Origin: Linepithema humile
Taxonomy: Eukaryota > Arthropoda > Insecta > Hymenoptera > Formicidae
Direction: 5' to 3'
NCBI RefSeq assembly: GCF_040581485.1
Contig: NC_090135.1
Location: forward strand, 7,557,001-7,621,000
Length of the DNA: 64,000 nt
The position numbers were made by a program, and so were the translations under genes. A model generated the notes under the pieces. That model made no database searches. It was given only the letters and a program-made list of their open reading frames with translations, and was not told the origin of the DNA. Every line of letters begins with the position of its first letter. Positions within the stretch are counted from its first letter, which is position 1. Of the stretch, positions 10,395-24,014 are shown in pieces.

Positions 10395-13382
10395 GGAATT
10401 TGAAAAATGCGCTATGATGAGCGAAAAGTGTCCAAATTGTGGACAGCTTGTGAATGCGTCTTTCTCAAGACTCGTAAAGGATAGTTGTGGTCATACCAAG
10501 TGTCGAATGTGCTTAGTGTATGAAGCGCATGGTTGTAAAATTTGTCAAGCCGAACGCAACACTCAGGATTACTTGGGTAAGTTGCCAGATTTTTCTAATC
10601 TGTACTTAGCTTGAGTCATTTTTTGTTTTATATAATAATTTTAATATTATGTATTAAGTGCCATGCTCCATGAATGGAGAGCCAAACGATGCAAACAAAT
10701 CGACCCGCGAAGAGATTGTGTTGCCGTTAGAGCTGGTCATCAACAAAGATTCTAAGTCCAAGGAAAACCATTCTGATTCAATCGGCACTGAGTGCAGATC
10801 GTTGAATCCCCATCATGACAATGTTACAACTTTCGACAATAACACAGATGCTTACAAGCCTACAACAAATGACACAGTCACTAATGATGATTCCGGCAAA
10901 GTGTACATTCCAAAAATAGAAACTCATGATGTAGTATTGAATATCCACGCCCACTTAAGGAATGAAAGTAATTCCGAAATAAGGAATAAGAATGATGACA
11001 AAACAGCGAGTTTGCAGAATCCGCATGTAAGAAAATATAAGTTTTAATATAATGTTTATTAGTATTCTTACTGATGGAAGAAAGTATCGATTGCTACTTA
11101 AACTAATAAAATATGTTTTTGTCTTTTCAGGATAATCAGGTACAGGAAGAAAAAAGCGAGGAGGCAGTGAAGAAAAACAAGAATGTCAGATGTCGTGATC
11201 GTAGTCACATAATGATATTGCCGGGTAATCCGGAAAGGTACAAATGCAACGTGTGCGGTAAGATCTTTCGAAACAAGAAAGGCAAGTGCTATCACGACGC
11301 TTGCGTGACAGGCATCAAGCCTTACCAGTGTACTTTTTGCGACAAGACATTCGTAAAGCGCTCTCACTTCGAGTACCACGAGAGAGTTCATAAAGGATAC
11401 AAACCATATAAATGCAATCTGTGCGAAAAGGCGTTTCCTCAACAGAACAAGCTCAACAGACATATGTTTTCGCATAGCAGTAAGCGTACTTTAGAATTAT
11501 GTGATTAATTATAACGCACCAATCAAATAAGATGAATGATGATTAATGTAGCAGTCAAAATTCCTTAGTTTGATTTTAAAGATTATAATCACAAGTTGTT
11601 TCTTTCTTATTATTTATAAACTGGAATAAGAGAACATGCACCGTATATTTATCTAACTATAATTGAATATTTCAGAGGAGAAGCAGTTTCTATGTCCCGA
11701 ATGCAACAAACGTTACAGCAAACGAGACGACTTAAAGAATCACTTAAGTATACACAACGCGACAACTACGTATAATTGCAAGTCCTGCGACAAGTCTTTC
11801 CGCATATTAAGTAATCTCAAACGTCATATGCGAACGCATACAAGTAAGTGTTAAAAAAATCTTGTGGTTTTTGCTCAATTCCACGCAAATTATATAACTT
11901 GACAGAAATTTTATTTGAAATCTCAGTTATCCACTCGTAAAAAACGGCATGAAAGAACGATACTCGAATGTATCGGAAGTATTGTTGATGCTTTTCCGCG
12001 ACGCTGATTGATTATCGCGATTATTCTGATAGTTTGATAGATTGAGAGCGAAGGTTATTTTGACGGTTATTTAAAATAAAAAAAATTTATTAAAATATTT
12101 AGATTTTTTAATTATTAAATTACTATAATAAGTGCGCGCGCGTAGCGCGCGCCTGTATTGTTCTAGTATAATAAAATAATCTTTGGCATAGGCGAACGAC
12201 CGCACACGTGTGATCAATGCAGCAAGTCTTTCAAGGACAAATCTTTATTAATACGGCACAAACGGATTCACGGGAAGGAAAGACCGTTCTCTTGCGCCAA
12301 TTGCAACCGAGTTTTTTTGTCGAAGAGCGAGCTGAGGCGACATTTAACTGTCCATTTAGGTACGTCAAACGTTATTATACGAATCAATATTCTTTAACTA
12401 AGAAATTTGCTTGTTTCTTTCAGATGAAAAGCCGTTCTCTTGCGGATACTGTCAGACGCTGTTCAGACGCAAAGATAATTTAAACCGGCACATCCGACAC
12501 CACCATAGCGAGGATTCCAATTGCGAGAGACAGCGCAAGACAGCGGTCGAAGCAGATCGGAATTGTTCAACGAAGAGCAATCAGCAACGGCAGAGGCAGA
12601 AACCAAAGAGGACGCAGCCAAAGAGCCCTGGCAAGGTCGCTACGATGTTCGCAAACTCTCGCGATCAGATTAACTCGCGGCTGGACTCCATGGGCAATAT
12701 TACGCCTGTGATCAGGACCACTAGCGAGGTGAGTAACGCGGTGCCGGTGATCAATGGACCCATTAACATTAGGCGACTGGAGGACAAGACTGATAGAAAG
12801 ATATTTACGTACACGGAGCCGATTCCGATCGCCGAGGCGGCAGTGCTTAACTGCCGAATTGAAGAAAAGCTGTACCCGCAGAGCGCCAGTAGTCACAATC
12901 ATTTTGTACGCAGCTATCTAATGGACAGAAATTCAAAAGTGAACTCTTACCCTAACAACAAGCTCGCGTCACAAGAAAATCACAGTTCTACCGCGACCTC
13001 ACAAAGTGAACCGAGAACGGAAGAACGCAAGGATCCTGTGGCTGACACATACGAAAAGAAAACTGTGAGGACTAGGAAAGAGAAAGACAAGCAGAACGAG
13101 GAGGGAAAAAAGGATGAGTCTTCTGAAAAAGAAAGAAGTTCCAGCGAGCTTAAGGAGGATCTGAGCGCTACTTCTCTTCAAAGGTCTAATTATGTCTCCA
13201 CAATCAAGAAACATACCACACAGCAGTCAGAGAGACATTTGATCGAGAACTCGACAAATAATGGAGATTCGAAGACAACGAATCAATCAACGATGCCAAA
13301 GGATTTTCAAGACAGCTGCCAAAAAAAGCAGAGCGGTGTACATTGGAGACGCAGAATTACAGAGACGCTGAAACCGTGCTGA
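10381..13382 (+). CDS. RING-like plus eight C2H2-finger protein, 735 aa
   Basis: Six exons join in phase: 10381-10576, 10659-11026, 11131-11479, 11676-11843, 12192-12359 and 12424-13382. Exon 1 encodes a compact Cys/His cluster (CPNC, then CGHTKCRMC, then CKIC) with the C3HC4 spacing of a RING finger, at about residues 17-56. A polar, Asn/Thr-rich linker follows (exon 2). Exons 3-6 carry one degenerate finger (its His spacing is irregular) and then seven canonical C2H2 fingers, several joined by short GEKP-like linkers. The C-terminal 300 residues are charged (Lys/Glu/Ser) and probably disordered. The start could be 10381, or 10414/10417 in the same frame. I do not know a named orthologue; a nuclear DNA-binding role is inferred from the fingers. 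Confidence 0.82.
12134..12152. repeat. alternating GC inverted repeat in an intron
   Basis: GCGCGCGC at 12134-12141 and again at 12145-12152 can pair across a three-base GTA loop. The alternating purine-pyrimidine tract lies just before the acceptor of exon 5 of the RING/zinc-finger gene, in an otherwise AT-rich intron. Confidence 0.6.
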
Positions 13383-13989
13383 TTTCGAGCAAATCAACGC
13401 TTCGAGTGCAAAAGGATTGGAGCAAAATGAACAATACATTATCAAGTGTTTAATGCGATGGCACAAAGATTTGCTGATTTTATAAGAAAGCTCAAAATTG
13501 TGAGTGGAACAATAAGTCGTTGAAAATAACGCAATAACAATTTATTAGCCATCATTTTTCTCATCAATTCTTAAAGTCAGTTACACGGTTACAAGTATAG
13601 ACAAACTTAGCGTATCATTTAATTATCACTGATATATATATCGTTTATTTACAATAATTAAATTATCGTCACAATAATTGCGCCACGAATGAAATTATCT
13701 TTGCATACGCAAATGGACATCGATGATATCTTTAAATAAATGCATACGTTATAAAAGTCGTCCATTTTATAATATAAATTTTTCTCGACAGTTTTTTTCT
13801 TTATCTGTAAGTGCTTCTAAGAATACAATAATATATAAAGCCGCTAATAATTTAACAATGCGCAGGTTTACAGGTAATTAAGAAGTTAAAAACGTAAATG
13901 GAGAGATGCGTATCAAAAATGATTTGAGGACTATGCGAAAAATTCGTGTAAATTGAAAAATTCATAGAATTCTAAAGACATAAGGAGAT
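13383..13989. other. intergenic between convergent genes
   Basis: The 3' UTRs of the zinc-finger gene (+) and the chitin-binding gene (-) meet here. The DNA is AT-rich. No coding exon or RNA gene is visible. Confidence 0.5.
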
Positions 13990-15485
13990 CTACTCATATT
14001 CCTCCTCGTCGGACTGGATCTGAGGATATCGTCTAATAGCTTGGTGCTGTTGCGGCTGCGGTCGTCTGTGCTGAAGAGGGATGTTTACTTCCTCGGGGCT
14101 GTGGAATACCTGATTCACCGGGAGACGAAACTGCGGGAGTCCTGCGGGCTGCGGACGGGCCGAAGTTGGAATGCTATTCAAACTTGCGGACTGCGGGTTC
14201 ACAAAGACCTGTACAAAACCTAATCGTTAACGTGTCAATACGGTGGATTAAGAGAGGGCCGTAAGTTTACTCTGCATTCGGCATCCAACGTCGCAAGATT
14301 GGTTTCGGAACGCAACTGTAAATACGGACTTCGGACTCACAAAACTCTAAATTACAAAGTTTGATTATTTTCAGGTTACTTCGAGTCGCATCGCAACTTC
14401 TGATCGCGATTGCGACAGTTCGACAGCAGTGCAATTTGGAGCTTTTGCATAACGCCGGCGAGAGTTTTAATTAAAGTAATCGCACCTGTGGGGCAGGACG
14501 GCGCACCGGAGCGGGCGTGGGAGTGATCTGATAATCGCCGACCTCCCGCTCGTCTTGGTAGATATCGGAGGGGTAGTACCTCTCGCTGTATCTCAGAGTG
14601 ACGTTGGGCTTACTCTCGGCCTCCTGCAGGTTCAGCGGCTTGTACAGGTACTCGTTGACGAAGTGGTACTGGGAGCTCTTCTTGCAGCTGATGTCGCCGC
14701 TAGGAGGCATGCAGATTAAGTGCACCTGTGTGGTAAAACATATTTGATTACTCATTGAATCAAACGCACTGAAAAAAGTAGATTTGAAAAGATATATGTA
14801 CGCTTTAAGCTAGATTTTACGACACCGACCTGATGGAAGGTGAAGCCCTCGGGACAGATCCAGGAGTGTCTTGCGTTGTCCTGGCAATAATGGAAGACCT
14901 CGCAATTGAGATCTTCATCGGCGTAATAACCGGTCTGCTTGTTGACGCAGTCAAATCTGCTTTGGGGCAGAAGAAGACTGAGACGATCGGGCTCTTCCTT
15001 TTCCTCCTCAAGTTCCTCCTGCGTCGGCCCGTTGGGTCCGTATTGGAGCTGGCCGCGACCGGAAGTGCGCGGTGGAGGACCGACGCGGATAGCCGATTGA
15101 TAATCGCGGTCTATTGAAGCTGCCGTTGGCTTGCGATACAGCTGCGTTAATGTGGTAAGTATATTTTCATAAACAAATTGCACAAAGAAATAGTTGCATG
15201 TATTAAATTGATGAAAATTCGCTCTCTTTTTCTGTACAGCTAATAAATTTCAGAACTGACCGGTTGATTAGAACTCCTGTAGATTGGCGTCGGCGACGGT
15301 GTTGGCGTGACCGCATTGTCCTCGTAGCTGTTATCGCGGAATCCTTGCGTGGGGCTCAAGCCAGTCGAGTACAGCGGCCCCAAGTTGTTCGGCTTCCCGG
15401 GAAACGAAACCGCTCTGGTCTCTAAATCGTAAGAACTCTGCGCCGCAATGGCGGAGCCCAGCAACCCCAGGAACATCCAGTACAT
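13990..15485 (-). CDS. secreted chitin-binding (peritrophin-A/CBM14) protein, 331 aa
   Basis: Four exons, all phase 0, on the minus strand: 15485-15261, 15141-14830, 14725-14486 and 14208-13990 (stop TAG). The start MYWMFLGLLGSAIAAQ reads as a signal peptide. A splice acceptor ends one base before the ATG, which supports this start. After a Pro/Ser-rich linker there is one type-2 chitin-binding domain spanning exons 2 and 3: six cysteines in FDCVNKQTGYY, NCEVFHYC, WICPEGFTFH, LICMPP and SCKKS. The rest is a low-complexity Pro/Gln tail ending in acidic residues. By family knowledge it binds chitin in cuticle or other extracellular matrix; insects keep a well-conserved group with this very domain sequence. 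No enzymatic domain is present. Confidence 0.88.
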
Positions 15486-18400
15486 CCTGCCAGACACGTG
15501 AAGCGAGGCTTGTAATTGACTTGTTGGTCGAATTAAAACGTGAGTGCCATATCGCGCGATTTCAATTTCATTTCTGGCTTTCCATTTCGATGCAAATGGC
15601 CGCATTTCGAGGGTATCGACGGTCAAGGGCGCTTTCCCTCGCGTGCACACGTGCGTGCTTATGAATGTGCGTATGAAATTAATGAACATCGATTTGCGAG
15701 AAAGCGCGGCAATATACGGCTGCGATTTCACAAGGACATGTTTCTTTACAGCTGTAATGGCACCGGTGTGCAATTACAGTCCAATCTCAATTTAATCCTT
15801 CGGAGGTCATTGCCTGCGAGCTCTTCGCGGATAATTGGAAAGTCCGAGAATCTTCTCCAAATTGGAGAATCCTTAAACCACTTTGGTAAGAAATTAACTT
15901 GGAGTGTTTTCAGGGGTGTGTGAGATCTTAAAGGGGAACGTTCAGAAAGAAGTTTGAGACAGCCAGTCAGTTAGCCAGTCGCGATGCAATCGCGAGGACT
16001 TGAAAACTTGATTTCCAAACGCTCAATGATACGACTGAAAATCTTGCGTTTATTTACGGCTCCCGCCTTTTTGTCACGACTCGCGCTGTCAGGCGCTAAA
16101 AAGCAATTAGAAACTAGCTTTCCAGATGCGTGTGCGCCACATGCCACGTTCGAGAATTATTATGGAAAGCACTCGAACCCGTCGAGCACGTCATCGTTAT
16201 GACCGAAATGGCTTTAACCGATCGTGAAACCGCTGTCCGAGTTTTACACTTAGAAAGTAACACGCTTTCCTCGCACCTGCTCTCCGCGTGAGCAAGATCG
16301 ATTCTCGCTGCTCCTATTCAAACTTCGGCCGCTTCGTGACCACCAAACAAATTTCCTTTTGCTTTCAAATCGTCTTTGGATAATTATATTTACTTTACAA
16401 ACATACGTGTGCAAACACTCGTTAAATCAGTTCCAAGCATTCGGTTTTCAGCATTTTTCTCGTCTCGAGATTAATCGGTTCGGAAATAATTGCGAAAATA
16501 TCGGACGTATGTATATTTCTTATTTCTAATTCATATCTTTTGAATTTCAGAAGCATGGACTATAGAAAAGGAGGGAATGAAAGCTGCATATGTCACGCTA
16601 TTGAGCAAAAGTTATCTTTTTAAGGATCGCTAATTATCAGTTAAACAATAACTGTACACAAGCGGGAAGGAAAGTCGTAATAGTATCGAAAGAGCAACAC
16701 CGGTTACGTAAGTAACATAGGTCAAAGGTAAGCCACTATTTTCCGTGTAATACTATCTCTTGCGTAATGCCACTTTTCCGCTAACACTGGCTCGCGTTGT
16801 CCGCGTGACTCTTTGTCAGGATCGAGATTGACGTTACAGAAATTTATATCGTAAATTACCATCACGCGAATAAATTAAATTGTATTATCGTCATTCTTTG
16901 ATGATGTCTCTAGCGTTAAGAAAAAAATTTATATTGTTTGAAAGCTTTTATTAATATTGCATAAAATTGTGCATCGTTAATGCAACGATAAGCTGTCATG
17001 TTTGATCGCGTGTCTCTTACTCTTAGTCACGTTTGTTACCTGAGATTCTTCAATTAAAATCCAATCGAAATGAAAGTGAGAGGGATTGCGTGTGATATGT
17101 TCGACGGAACTTACGAGACATAATATCGCGACAAGGTTCAGTTCACATGCCATAAAAGACACAATAGTCGGAGTAATGTGAGCTTTTGCACAAACTATCA
17201 AGGCCACGGTCGCCATTTTAAGAATTTCATTAATTAGTACATTTTATTCATTTGTATTTAGATATTAATCTTAAAATTAAAAATATGAAAAACACGAAAG
17301 ATGGTAATAATAATTGCAATCAAAGCTCATCTTGTTGAACGTCTGATTTTTTACTCTGATCTATAGTTTTGTAGCAATATATTTTTTTGCTTAAGAAAAC
17401 GTGTATTTTAGTACTTTTCGAACTCGATTGTTGTACTGCAACAATCGAACGATTATAGTTTCAAACCATTTCCGCCAGTTTATCGATTGGTTTCTCCGAT
17501 TTCGCCGTCAGGAAAATCACGGATACTTTCTCTCTCCGTCAAGCACTGATTATTATTCATAATCTCTCCTACAATTATGCGTAATGATCTATTTATTATT
17601 AAGCTCCGTAATATATACGCGTGTAGTGTATCAGAAGGGCGTTCTCCTCGCAGCGACTTCCCGCTTGCTGCGCAAAGAAAGCAATATTGCATAATGGAAA
17701 AAGAGATAGTTGTCCGACGACTACGAAGGCGGCTACATACTATAATACGCGTAACTTGTGCAAGTCGACCGGTTGTTTTAAGGAAATCTAGAGCAGTCAC
17801 CGCAGGTGACATTTTCGCAGAATTCTGCACGAAATATGACACATTGATCTATCCGGTTTTGCTGTTAATCTTGTTTCTTTTTGTTAGAATAATATTAATG
17901 TTATTTTCTTTTTAATATTATATTTTATTTTTTATTTACGTTGAATTTATCTTTGAAAAAAAGTCTAATAATTAGTATTTCAATGAGTATTCTCAATAGA
18001 GAAAAGTATTTAATGTAATAAAAATTAATTAAGCTCAGGGGAAAAAAAACTGGAGAAAGGAATGGAACGATTATTGTGTATCGAGGTCATCAGATTTATA
18101 TATGATGAATGTAGCGCGATTTTAAAAGTTATGTTGCTAAATTATTTATTTTAAAATTAATAAAAGAGAAATATGTCTTGTGCTTAGAAATTTTCCAAAA
18201 AGTTGGGACTTTTTATATTTACATTTATTAGACAATTTGAATTCATACAATAATTAAATATTCTAATAATATTATCTTATAATATTATCTATATTTTGAT
18301 CTGAATTTCAATTTTGCACACTCTCGACTCGTATAATACGAGGAAGAAATTTTTTTCACGGTATTTTAATTGAGCTAATCAGTGAATGTGCAAAATTATA

Positions 18401-19433
18401 AAAAAAGAATAAAAATTTAAAACAGCGTGCAGCAGCGAGTTGCAGAAGTGCTTTCTCTTCGATAGCAATATTGTTTCACACCAGAAACCGAGACGCATAG
18501 ACCGAAAGGGGGGAGGGAGCACCAACCCCAAGAGCTTTAGAGAGAAATTAACTTGGTCACGCACGGTAGAACACGAATTATGACACGTGCTTGGCGAGAA
18601 CCGGTTGGGCGCACTGCGAAATTATTCGGTTGCGAGAGAAGGAAGTCAAGTATTTAAATCACACGTATCTCAATAGTGCAGTCATTAACCCTAGAATGCT
18701 AATCACATTCTTATCATTTTTACGTTAATCAAGCGTTAAATTTCAGCCATTTGAATAGGAATTGCAAAACAGAAAAAATTTTAAAAATATTAGAATTCTG
18801 TCGAGAATAATAGAAGTGGCATTCTTATAATTTTAACACTTTAGTTAAAGATCAATAGAGATTGCGAATTTATAAAAAAAGAAATTTCTTTAAGTTGTAA
18901 GATAGTGATCTAGAAAACGATAATAATCAAAGATAGATCGTGATAATTTCCAGATAGTGATCTAGAAAGTGATAATAACAATGAAAATTTAGAGTGTGAT
19001 GTTTTAATTTTTTTTTAATAAATTGCAAGAAGATAAGAGCGTTAAGTCTCAGTCGCAATTTTTTCCAGAAAAAAAGCAAACCATTAGAATTCTCTCTAAA
19101 ATCGTAGAGTATTATTTAATAAAAAAATTGTATTATATATAATATATAATATTTTAATATTTTAAGTACAAATAAAAAAGAAAGAAGGGTTTTTAATTTG
19201 AAGTTAACACATTTATATTTTGACATATTGAAGTTAAATTTGTGACTATAGAAAAATAAAAAATTAATGTCGAACACAGAGCGCAAATGTTATTAGACTT
19301 AACAAGTTATTTTAAATCTGTTTGCTCGAAACAAGCAACAACAGTCAGAGCACAATAATGCGACAAAAGTCTCTCGATTCTTCAAGGCGCACTTCACTGA
19401 CGTTGCAGTCTCACTGATTTAAGGCCCACTTAC
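15486..19433 (-). other. predicted long first intron of the chitin-binding gene
   Basis: The acceptor GTCTGGCAG ends at 15487 on the minus strand and a clean donor (CTGACAG then GTAAGT) ends an upstream exon at about 19434, implying an intron of about 3.9 kb. Open frames inside are short, lack domain resemblance and often lack ATG starts. An imperfect direct repeat (GATAGTGATCTAGAAA) occurs at about 18902 and 18954. Confidence 0.5.
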
Positions 19434-19561
19434 CTGTCAGGTGTGATGAAGGTAGCGGGATAGTTCGGACAGCAAAACACCGTGGACAGCAAAACACCGT
19501 GGAAGATCAACAACACGCGCTCGCTTTATCTTGGCCGGCCGACATGTTACTCTCTTATATA
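19434..19561 (-). promoter_or_regulatory. TATA promoter and untranslated first exon of the chitin-binding gene
   Basis: Read on the minus strand, TATATAAG occupies 19561-19554. About 30 bases downstream the likely start falls near 19530. The leader then runs through a tandem 17-mer and ends in ACCTGACAG followed by GTAAGTGG, a strong donor at about 19434. Joined to the acceptor at 15487, this would place the leader directly before the ATG at 15485. TATA promoters are typical of inducible cuticle genes; that link is inference. Confidence 0.55.
19468..19501. repeat. 17-bp unit in two exact tandem copies
   Basis: GACAGCAAAACACCGTG occurs at 19468-19484 and again at 19485-19501 with no mismatch. 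It lies inside the predicted 5' UTR exon of the chitin-binding gene. Confidence 0.85.
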
Positions 19562-22500
19562 GCGTATTCCGCTGAAAGTTACCTCCACCAGATGAGGTGA
19601 ATTCGGTCCTCTCAAAGTAGTGGGAGACTCCTTGCGGCTACACCGTCGCATTCCCGCAGGATGCACCTGTTTGGAAGTCCTTGACAAAGCGCATTTTAAA
19701 TGCGATGAAGAATTATTGATGCGAAGAGAGTTGGCCTTATTATAATCAAATAACTGAGAGAACATGGGTATAAATTTTAAAAAATCTTGTCAACTAAAGT
19801 CTGAAAACTGTAAGAATTTTTTGTTTTACGTAATTTCTATTTAAATTTGGCCAAGAATTTGAGAAAATTTATGGTAATTAAATAATTGTGGAAAAGAAAA
19901 CATCTTTTGATGAATTAAAAACTCAGGCCATTAAGAATTAAAATTGACTATTGCTGTCAGAGTTACAAATCGCTACCCTCGCGTATCTTTTGATCGCCAA
20001 TGAGAATGGCTAATCTCACGATCGCTCCTCGCAATTAAAGATTAATTAAAAAATCATTCAAGACTAATTTAAGGGGAATCAGTTCTTTTTTTACATTGAA
20101 ATTTAGAAGAAGGAAAGAAAAAACAGATGCACCGTGAAACTCGCAAGATTGAAACTTTCGCGGCGCGAATTAAGAAAGCATAATTGCGGGACGCAATTTC
20201 TGAGGAAGTGGGATGTGCTCCGATATGCATGTATCGCGATATGTAGAATCAAGATCGCGTTGATTAAACGCAAAACATGCGATAGACGGAATGCATAATG
20301 TAGCGTGAATTGAAACTAATCCGATCTGCCAATCATCCCGGAAGATCACCGGCGGGAAACGAATCACACCCTTTCTTCACGCCGTTTCTCTTCCTTTACT
20401 TTCCACTATTCAACCATTCAACAATAGATAAATAGATAGAAGAGACTAATTCTATTAAGAATCATTAGCATATGCAATTAATTTAAATATTTAAAAATTG
20501 CGATATAATATGTACACATAAACATAGCAAAATATCAGCTCATTTTGAAATTCTGATCGGACAATCAAAGGTGGGATACGTTTGAATGATAAAATATATA
20601 TAATAATAATAAGAAGAGAGAAAATAAAAAATGCACACGTTAACTGAAGATAATGATAACAATTACTTTCCGATATTGGAATGCAGATAATCAATACATA
20701 AGTGTATAGATACTTGACGCTGAAGTACGACCTCGCCCCTCTCCTTGGCGAAAGGAATAAGAAAAAATACTCAGCAAGAGAAGGGAACCGATCATCAGCG
20801 TCAATTAAGAACCCACATTGTACGTTGCTGCAAAATAATTTAACTTTTAACTGAAACATGTCACAAAAGCTATTGCTATACGAAAATGATTGCTCGCTAT
20901 CTGCCAATGTCTTTATTGACGTTTTTATTGACAAATAATTAACTATAAATCGTGAGAAGTTTATTTGAATGAAAAGAGTAGGATTTTTTAAAGCACAAGT
21001 TGCTGCTTTCGGAAAATAATTCTAAAACCATTGACATCTAGATATTTTCAGGTGGAAAACGCGGGTTCTGCTTTTCAAATTCAATTTTTTAATCATTCTG
21101 AAGACATTTTGTTTTCTTGCGGATGAAGGTAACCAGATTTTCATGTTTGTTATGTAAGATGATTGATCTTTTTATCCCGTTGATCGGCACTTGGAACTTG
21201 TCACTTGGGATACCTTCGTTCAAGCGTTACGTCTCGATTAAAATTTCATACACTAGTCAGGCGACGTAACTTTCTCACCGCGATCCGACGAGTTTTATTT
21301 CCTCGTTTGTAAAATGTTGTAATATATTCTTTTGTTTCGCAGATTCATCTCGGATCTCGTAGCCGGACGTAAAAATCCATTAAAATATCATGTTTATAGG
21401 AAAATTATTATCAATTGTCCAACATTTTTTCAATCATTTTAAAGATCAACCAGTGAAATAGAGATATGTTTGCGGAATATTTTATAAAGTTTATGAGAAG
21501 AATAATAATAATGACAGAAAGAGGGTAATAATACTCGAGTGTAAAATTTATATCAGCTTTAACGTGTGTTAACATGTCGTTCGATAGAATGTGCAAACTT
21601 CAAGATTGTTATTTATCGGCTCGTAACTCGCTGTTACGCGCGATGATTCCGTCATACGTATCGGCAATTCGTCACTCTTGTTTGCTGGTGAAAAGAGCGA
21701 CCTTCGCCGCGCCTGACGAAAGAAAGTCCGATCTGCTTCCATAAAATTTCAATAAATCGGCCGCTAAGCAGTGCGTTGAATTCGACGGGAAAACGAGATC
21801 GAAAGTTGCGGTTCTCCACCCACGGAGAAACTTACTACTGACACGCTTTGTTCAATTCATTCCGATGGTATCGACGACAGACGTTAATTATCCCTTTGAA
21901 AGGAAAGTAATTTGCTCCGTTTTCCCCCCCTTTTTTTTATTAATCATACGCGTTACAGAACGTAGATGAATTAAAAAACTCATCGCATTCGAGTTAATCT
22001 ATTTTACGGATCAGTTTCTCTCTTTGCTTTGAGATATTTTATAATTAAATAAGAATTAATAATACATTTTGTTCGTAAATTAAATAATTCGGAAAGCAAT
22101 GATTTAATAATGTTTCACCGAAATATCCAACAGTATCGTTTCATTTAAGAAACGATATTGATAGAGAAGGCGATATTCGGCGCTGCACACGCAGACGCGT
22201 ACAAGAAACACTTTCACCGAGCATTAAGTTTGATGGAGAAAGTTTCTCCGACCTCCGTTACACCCTTATTAGCCGGAAATTCGGCTGGAAAACTGACGAG
22301 GAGGAAAGGAGTTCAGATCATCCTGAAAGACTTTCCAGAATTTCTGAAACCCAAGGTCTAAAAATCTAGAAGAGCGGCCATTAATTTATTATGCATCTGT
22401 ATATTACGATGCACGATAGAGTGAAGTAATCGACTTTGAGGTCTCGGTCAGCCAAGCTCGTCCTTGATTTTCTCTTCGTCAGGTGCAGTTATATTTATCG

Positions 22501-23432
22501 TGCAGATATATAATTATTCGCGACGAACAAAATTAAAGTAAGCAATATTAAAATAAGCAATTCCGAGAGAAATGGATTGGGAGGAATGACCAATTAATAA
22601 TAGTGTAGCTAATTATAATTATTAAGAATTATTGAAAAAATTTCAACGAGAAAATACGATACATGGTTCGCTAATATTCTTTTCTATAAAAGAAATAATT
22701 TGGTATTGAAACTGAATAAAATATATAGAGTAAGAAATGGGTTTGATATATGTATTAACAGTGACAGATTTAATTTCAATAATCCAATTATATTTAAATG
22801 TCCAATCAAATATAAATAATCTAATTATTGGATTGTTCGGAAAGTTAAGGATTTTAAGGAAAATTCGAATATTTTTAGATATCTTTAGATATCTTTAGCT
22901 AATAATATATTGGCTGTTTTTTTTTCAATGACTCTGCCATCTTTTAAGCAGCTTCATAATTCTATCCTCCCAGAACTTTCTGTCTTTCTGGGAGAAAAAA
23001 AAAATTGTTCAACATAATTTGCTCAATCCCTACAAACTTTCCGAATAATCCAAATACATGCATTCGATAAAAAATGTTAAAGTAGCTCATCTATCCTTTA
23101 AAAATGACAAAGTTGGATAATTTTTAAACGCTCACAAAGAAAGCGGCTTTCGATGAACATAAATAATTATCACGTAACGATTGGTAAATAACATTATAAC
23201 GACTGTTTATGCAACAGAATTCGATCTCGATTCAGACAAGCTAGAAAATGCGGAAATCTGGCATGGCACGCGACGGATTTTTTCGTTTCTCAATATAAAC
23301 CGATTTACATATAGTGCATTGCATAATCGACGCAAGTTGTTAAAGAGAAATAGTAATGAGCAAACTCATGTGTGAAAACGTTTTTCGCACAATTATTGAT
23401 TAATGGAGATAGAGATGCGGTAACAAGATATA

Positions 23433-23458
23433 CACGCGCGCGCGCGCACACACACACA
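23433..23458. repeat. CG/CA dinucleotide microsatellite
   Basis: A short run of CG repeats passes directly into CA repeats, a potential Z-DNA tract in intergenic DNA. Confidence 0.8.
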
Positions 23459-23802
23459 AACCACATAGATATTGACTATAATTAATATACAAGATAAATA
23501 TAAATTTACGCGATTAAAATATTATTTGTACATTTTATCTAAATTATTCGAATCATAATAACAAGCATACTAGAAATATGAGAAAAAATCAGTCATTTTT
23601 GTTTTCACTTTGAAGCTCAGCCGCGTCAATATTCAACGATACATGCGGTACGCCTCGAAAAAATCCTTAATCATTATTTAGTGATCACAATCTACAGTGT
23701 CCTACGATAGACACGGAAAGCTCTATATACAAACACGATATATTGTTTTAACATCTTCATACTTATGTACGTTGTGTTATACGTATTGTTGTATGATGCC
23801 AG

Positions 23803-23805
<3 letters not shown>

Positions 23806-23864
<59 letters not shown>
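23806..23864. repeat. TA dinucleotide microsatellite
   Basis: About 29 uninterrupted TA units. Apparent Tyr-Ile repeat frames across it are artefacts of the repeat. Confidence 0.9.
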
Positions 23865-23867
<3 letters not shown>

Positions 23868-24014
23868 ACAGCATATACAGTATATTTTATTGTCGCAATA
23901 TCCACGAATCCGTTGGCATTTCCCAAAGCAGTTTTGAGAAATGGATGTCGCGACAATTAAGTTAACAAGTGAGTAAAGGAGCTTTAATTAGTTGTCTTAA
24001 CGCATCGGTTTTAG

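Larger units (their letters stand above)
19562..24014. other. gene-poor intergenic region
   Basis: About 4.5 kb with no supported coding exon. It contains simple repeats at 23433-23458 and 23806-23864. The short frame at 22158-22361 begins with TTG and has no recognisable domain. The left part may contain enhancers of the cuticle gene. Nothing more can be read. Confidence 0.5.

Noticed and set aside
22158..22361. A 67-codon frame with some protein-like composition
   Set aside because: It starts with TTG, has no domain I recognise and no supporting neighbouring exon.
23697..23965. Overlapping open frames rich in Tyr-Ile
   Set aside because: They are translations of the TA microsatellite at 23806-23864 and have no domain or splice context.
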